A stretch of 14,686 bases of DNA from contig CAYFHQ010000092.1 in NCBI GenBank assembly GCA_964342805.1, positions 1 through 14,686 on the forward strand. Direction: 5' to 3'. The position numbers and the translations under genes are program-made. Source of the DNA: CAYFHQ01 sp964342805 (GTDB lineage: Bacteria; Bacillota; Clostridia; Peptostreptococcales; Acidaminobacteraceae). Under the pieces are notes generated by a model, which saw only the letters and a list, made by a program, of their open reading frames with translations, was not told where the DNA came from and searched no databases. Position 1 is the stretch's first letter, and each line of letters begins with the position of its first letter. Positions 13,305 through 14,686 of the stretch are shown here, piece after piece.

Positions 13305-14686
13305 ATGTTTAAAAGCTTGCGACAACGGCTGATGGCCGGCTATTTCATTACAATTGTATCTACCCTTATCTTGTCCTCCGTCTTAATCTACCAGCAAGAG
13401 AGCAACCACTTGTTTCAGTTGGCCGTTGACTCCTCCATGATGGTCAACGACGCCCATGCCCAGCAAATTGGATTTATCCTCCGCAACAATACTGACTTTC
13501 TTCAGGAGTTTGCCCAAGAGGAGGGGGTTGTACATAACAATCAAGACTTCATTATGGCAGGTCTCTTGTTCTTGAAAAACCACAGTTTAACCCTCTTCCA
13601 AAATACCTACTATGCAGATCGCACAGGCGAGTTTAAAACCTCAAGTGGTGCACAGGGGTCCATATATGACCGTGAATACTTCCAAGAACTCCTCAAGGGA
13701 GAATCCAATATGGTCTTTAGTCACCCTGTTGTAGGTAAGGTCTCAGGAGAGCAAATCATTGTCCTGAGCACACCTGTTCATAACGCACAAGGGAAACTGA
13801 CAGGTGCCATGGGTGGCTCTATCAACCTTAAAACCTTGTCCGAAGAAGTCCTAGGCATGAAGGTTCCAGGTAAAAGCTATGGCTGGATTGTGGACGCCCA
13901 AGGGGACATTCTAGCCCACCCCGACCCCACCTACACCATGGACTACAACATTCTGGACATGGACAAGCTACACTATGAAAACCTCAGCAAACTGGGCATG
14001 GATGTCCTTGAATATGAGAAAGGCATGGGGGAATATGTGGACACAGCCACCGACGAGGACATGTTTCTTACCTTCTCGGAAATCCCCTATAGTCCAGGTT
14101 GGAAACTCTTAATCACAACAGCCAAGAGTGACGTTCTAGCTCCACAAAAGACCCTTATACAAATGATCCATTCGGTGTCATTCAGTGTGATCATTGTATT
14201 CTTTGTAGTGGCAACAGTGATTTCCAAACGAATTTCTGACCCCATAATTGCTTTAATAGGCGCCCTCCAACGGTCTGAACGGGGAGACTATCAACCCATT
14301 GACCTACCAGAGACCGAAGACGAGATCGGTCAGCTGGTCCGGGCCTATAACACCATGATCTTTTCCATTGAAAAGAACACCCTTAACTTGGAATCCATGG
14401 TGGAAGACCGGATCCACGAGTTACAGCGACTGAATGCCAAACTTGACGAAAGGAACAAGCGGCTCAATAGCCTCAACAGCAGGCTGTATAACTTGGCCAC
14501 CCGGGACAAACTAACAGAACTCCTCAACCGAGGACAAATCCTAGCAGAGGTCAGCGACACCATGGGAGACGTTTCCTATGGGGTCAGCAAGCATTTTTCC
14601 CTTCTCTTCTTGGATTTGGACAATTTTAAGTACCACAATGACCGCTTCGGCCACGACATTGGCGACAAGATGCTGGTCCACGTGAG
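13305..14686 (+). CDS. Double-Cache / HAMP / GGDEF sensor, probable diguanylate cyclase (3' end outside window)
   Basis: At least 460 residues of a membrane sensor that probably makes c-di-GMP from GTP. The ATG at 13305 follows AAAGGAGG by four bases. Order: membrane helix about 9-29; an extracytoplasmic double-Cache ligand domain about 35-280, with 'YDREYFQELL', 'VFSHPVVGKVSGEQIIVLSTPV' and 'SYGWIVDAQGDILAHPDP'; a second membrane helix about 288-308; HAMP about 309-361 ('KRISDPIIALIGAL', then 'DEIGQLVRAYNTM'); a coiled coil; and the start of a GGDEF domain at 'ATRDKLTELLNRG'. The metal and substrate residues in LLFLDLDNFKYHNDRFGHDIGD are present (Asp437, Asn445, Asp446, Asp454). The GG(D/E)EF signature itself lies past the edge, so catalytic competence cannot be checked. 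A C-terminal EAL domain cannot be excluded. Confidence 0.93.
   Translation, partial: MFKSLRQRLMAGYFITIVSTLILSSVLIYQQESNHLFQLAVDSSMMVNDAHAQQIGFILRNNTDFLQEFAQEEGVVHNNQDFIMAGLLFLKNHSLTLFQNTYYADRTGEFKTSSGAQGSIYDREYFQELLKGESNMVFSHPVVGKVSGEQIIVLSTPVHNAQGKLTGAMGGSINLKTLSEEVLGMKVPGKSYGWIVDAQGDILAHPDPTYTMDYNILDMDKLHYENLSKLGMDVLEYEKGMGEYVDTATDEDMFLTFSEIPYSPGWKLLITTAKSDVLAPQKTLIQMIHSVSFSVIIVFFVVATVISKRISDPIIALIGALQRSERGDYQPIDLPETEDEIGQLVRAYNTMIFSIEKNTLNLESMVEDRIHELQRLNAKLDERNKRLNSLNSRLYNLATRDKLTELLNRGQILAEVSDTMGDVSYGVSKHFSLLFLDLDNFKYHNDRFGHDIGDKMLVHV

Overview
The window looks like the chromosome of a low-to-mid-GC Firmicute, most likely a member of the Clostridia. The reasons are strong AGGAGG-type ribosome binding sites, sigma-A-like promoters, many Rho-independent hairpins, PadR/DUF2812 and EFR1-type ferredoxin genes, and several large sensor proteins. 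The genus is not determined. Both ends cut through genes: arsA on the left and a diguanylate cyclase on the right.

Positions 1-1360 hold an arsenic operon on the minus strand, arsR-arsD-arsA, with a promoter whose -10 lies inside a palindrome. Positions 1386-3772 (minus) are a two-gene operon: a CHASE-like membrane histidine kinase followed by an ABC-type ATPase. Positions 3887-4727 (minus) are a PadR regulator overlapping a DUF2812 membrane protein. Their promoter is covered by two palindromes that together form a perfect 20-bp inverted repeat. Positions 4885-6939 (plus) encode a periplasmic ABC-substrate-binding domain fused to a histidine-kinase-like output module with eroded ATP-binding motifs. 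Three consecutive hairpins follow it.

Positions 7088-7927 (minus) encode a secreted alpha/beta hydrolase and 8208-8999 (minus) an EFR1-type flavodoxin/ferredoxin protein. The latter is divergent from a TetR regulator (9132-9842), and the shared intergenic region carries palindromes repeated every 29 bp over both promoters. A GNAT acetyltransferase that looks 5'-truncated overlaps the tetR 3' end.

The most unusual part is 10365-13175. A full-length yebC-family gene (12459-13175, minus) is accompanied, about 2 kb further along, by a second diverged copy of only its last 315 bp (10365-10679). Between them lies about 1.8 kb of AT-richer, mostly non-coding DNA. It carries its own promoter, a secreted precursor protein with a Gly/Ala-rich hydrophobic C-terminus, a translationally coupled 54-residue two-helix membrane protein, and a terminator. 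I read this as a probable bacteriocin-plus-immunity module that came in by recombination at the yebC 3' end. From 13305 to the window end a double-Cache/HAMP/GGDEF sensor is encoded on the plus strand.

Signalling runs through much of the window: two kinase-like sensors and one c-di-GMP sensor lie within 14 kb, with no response regulator visible beside the kinases. Three single-component repressors (ArsR, PadR, TetR) have recognisable operators at their own promoters. All assignments come from reading the sequence; no database search was run.
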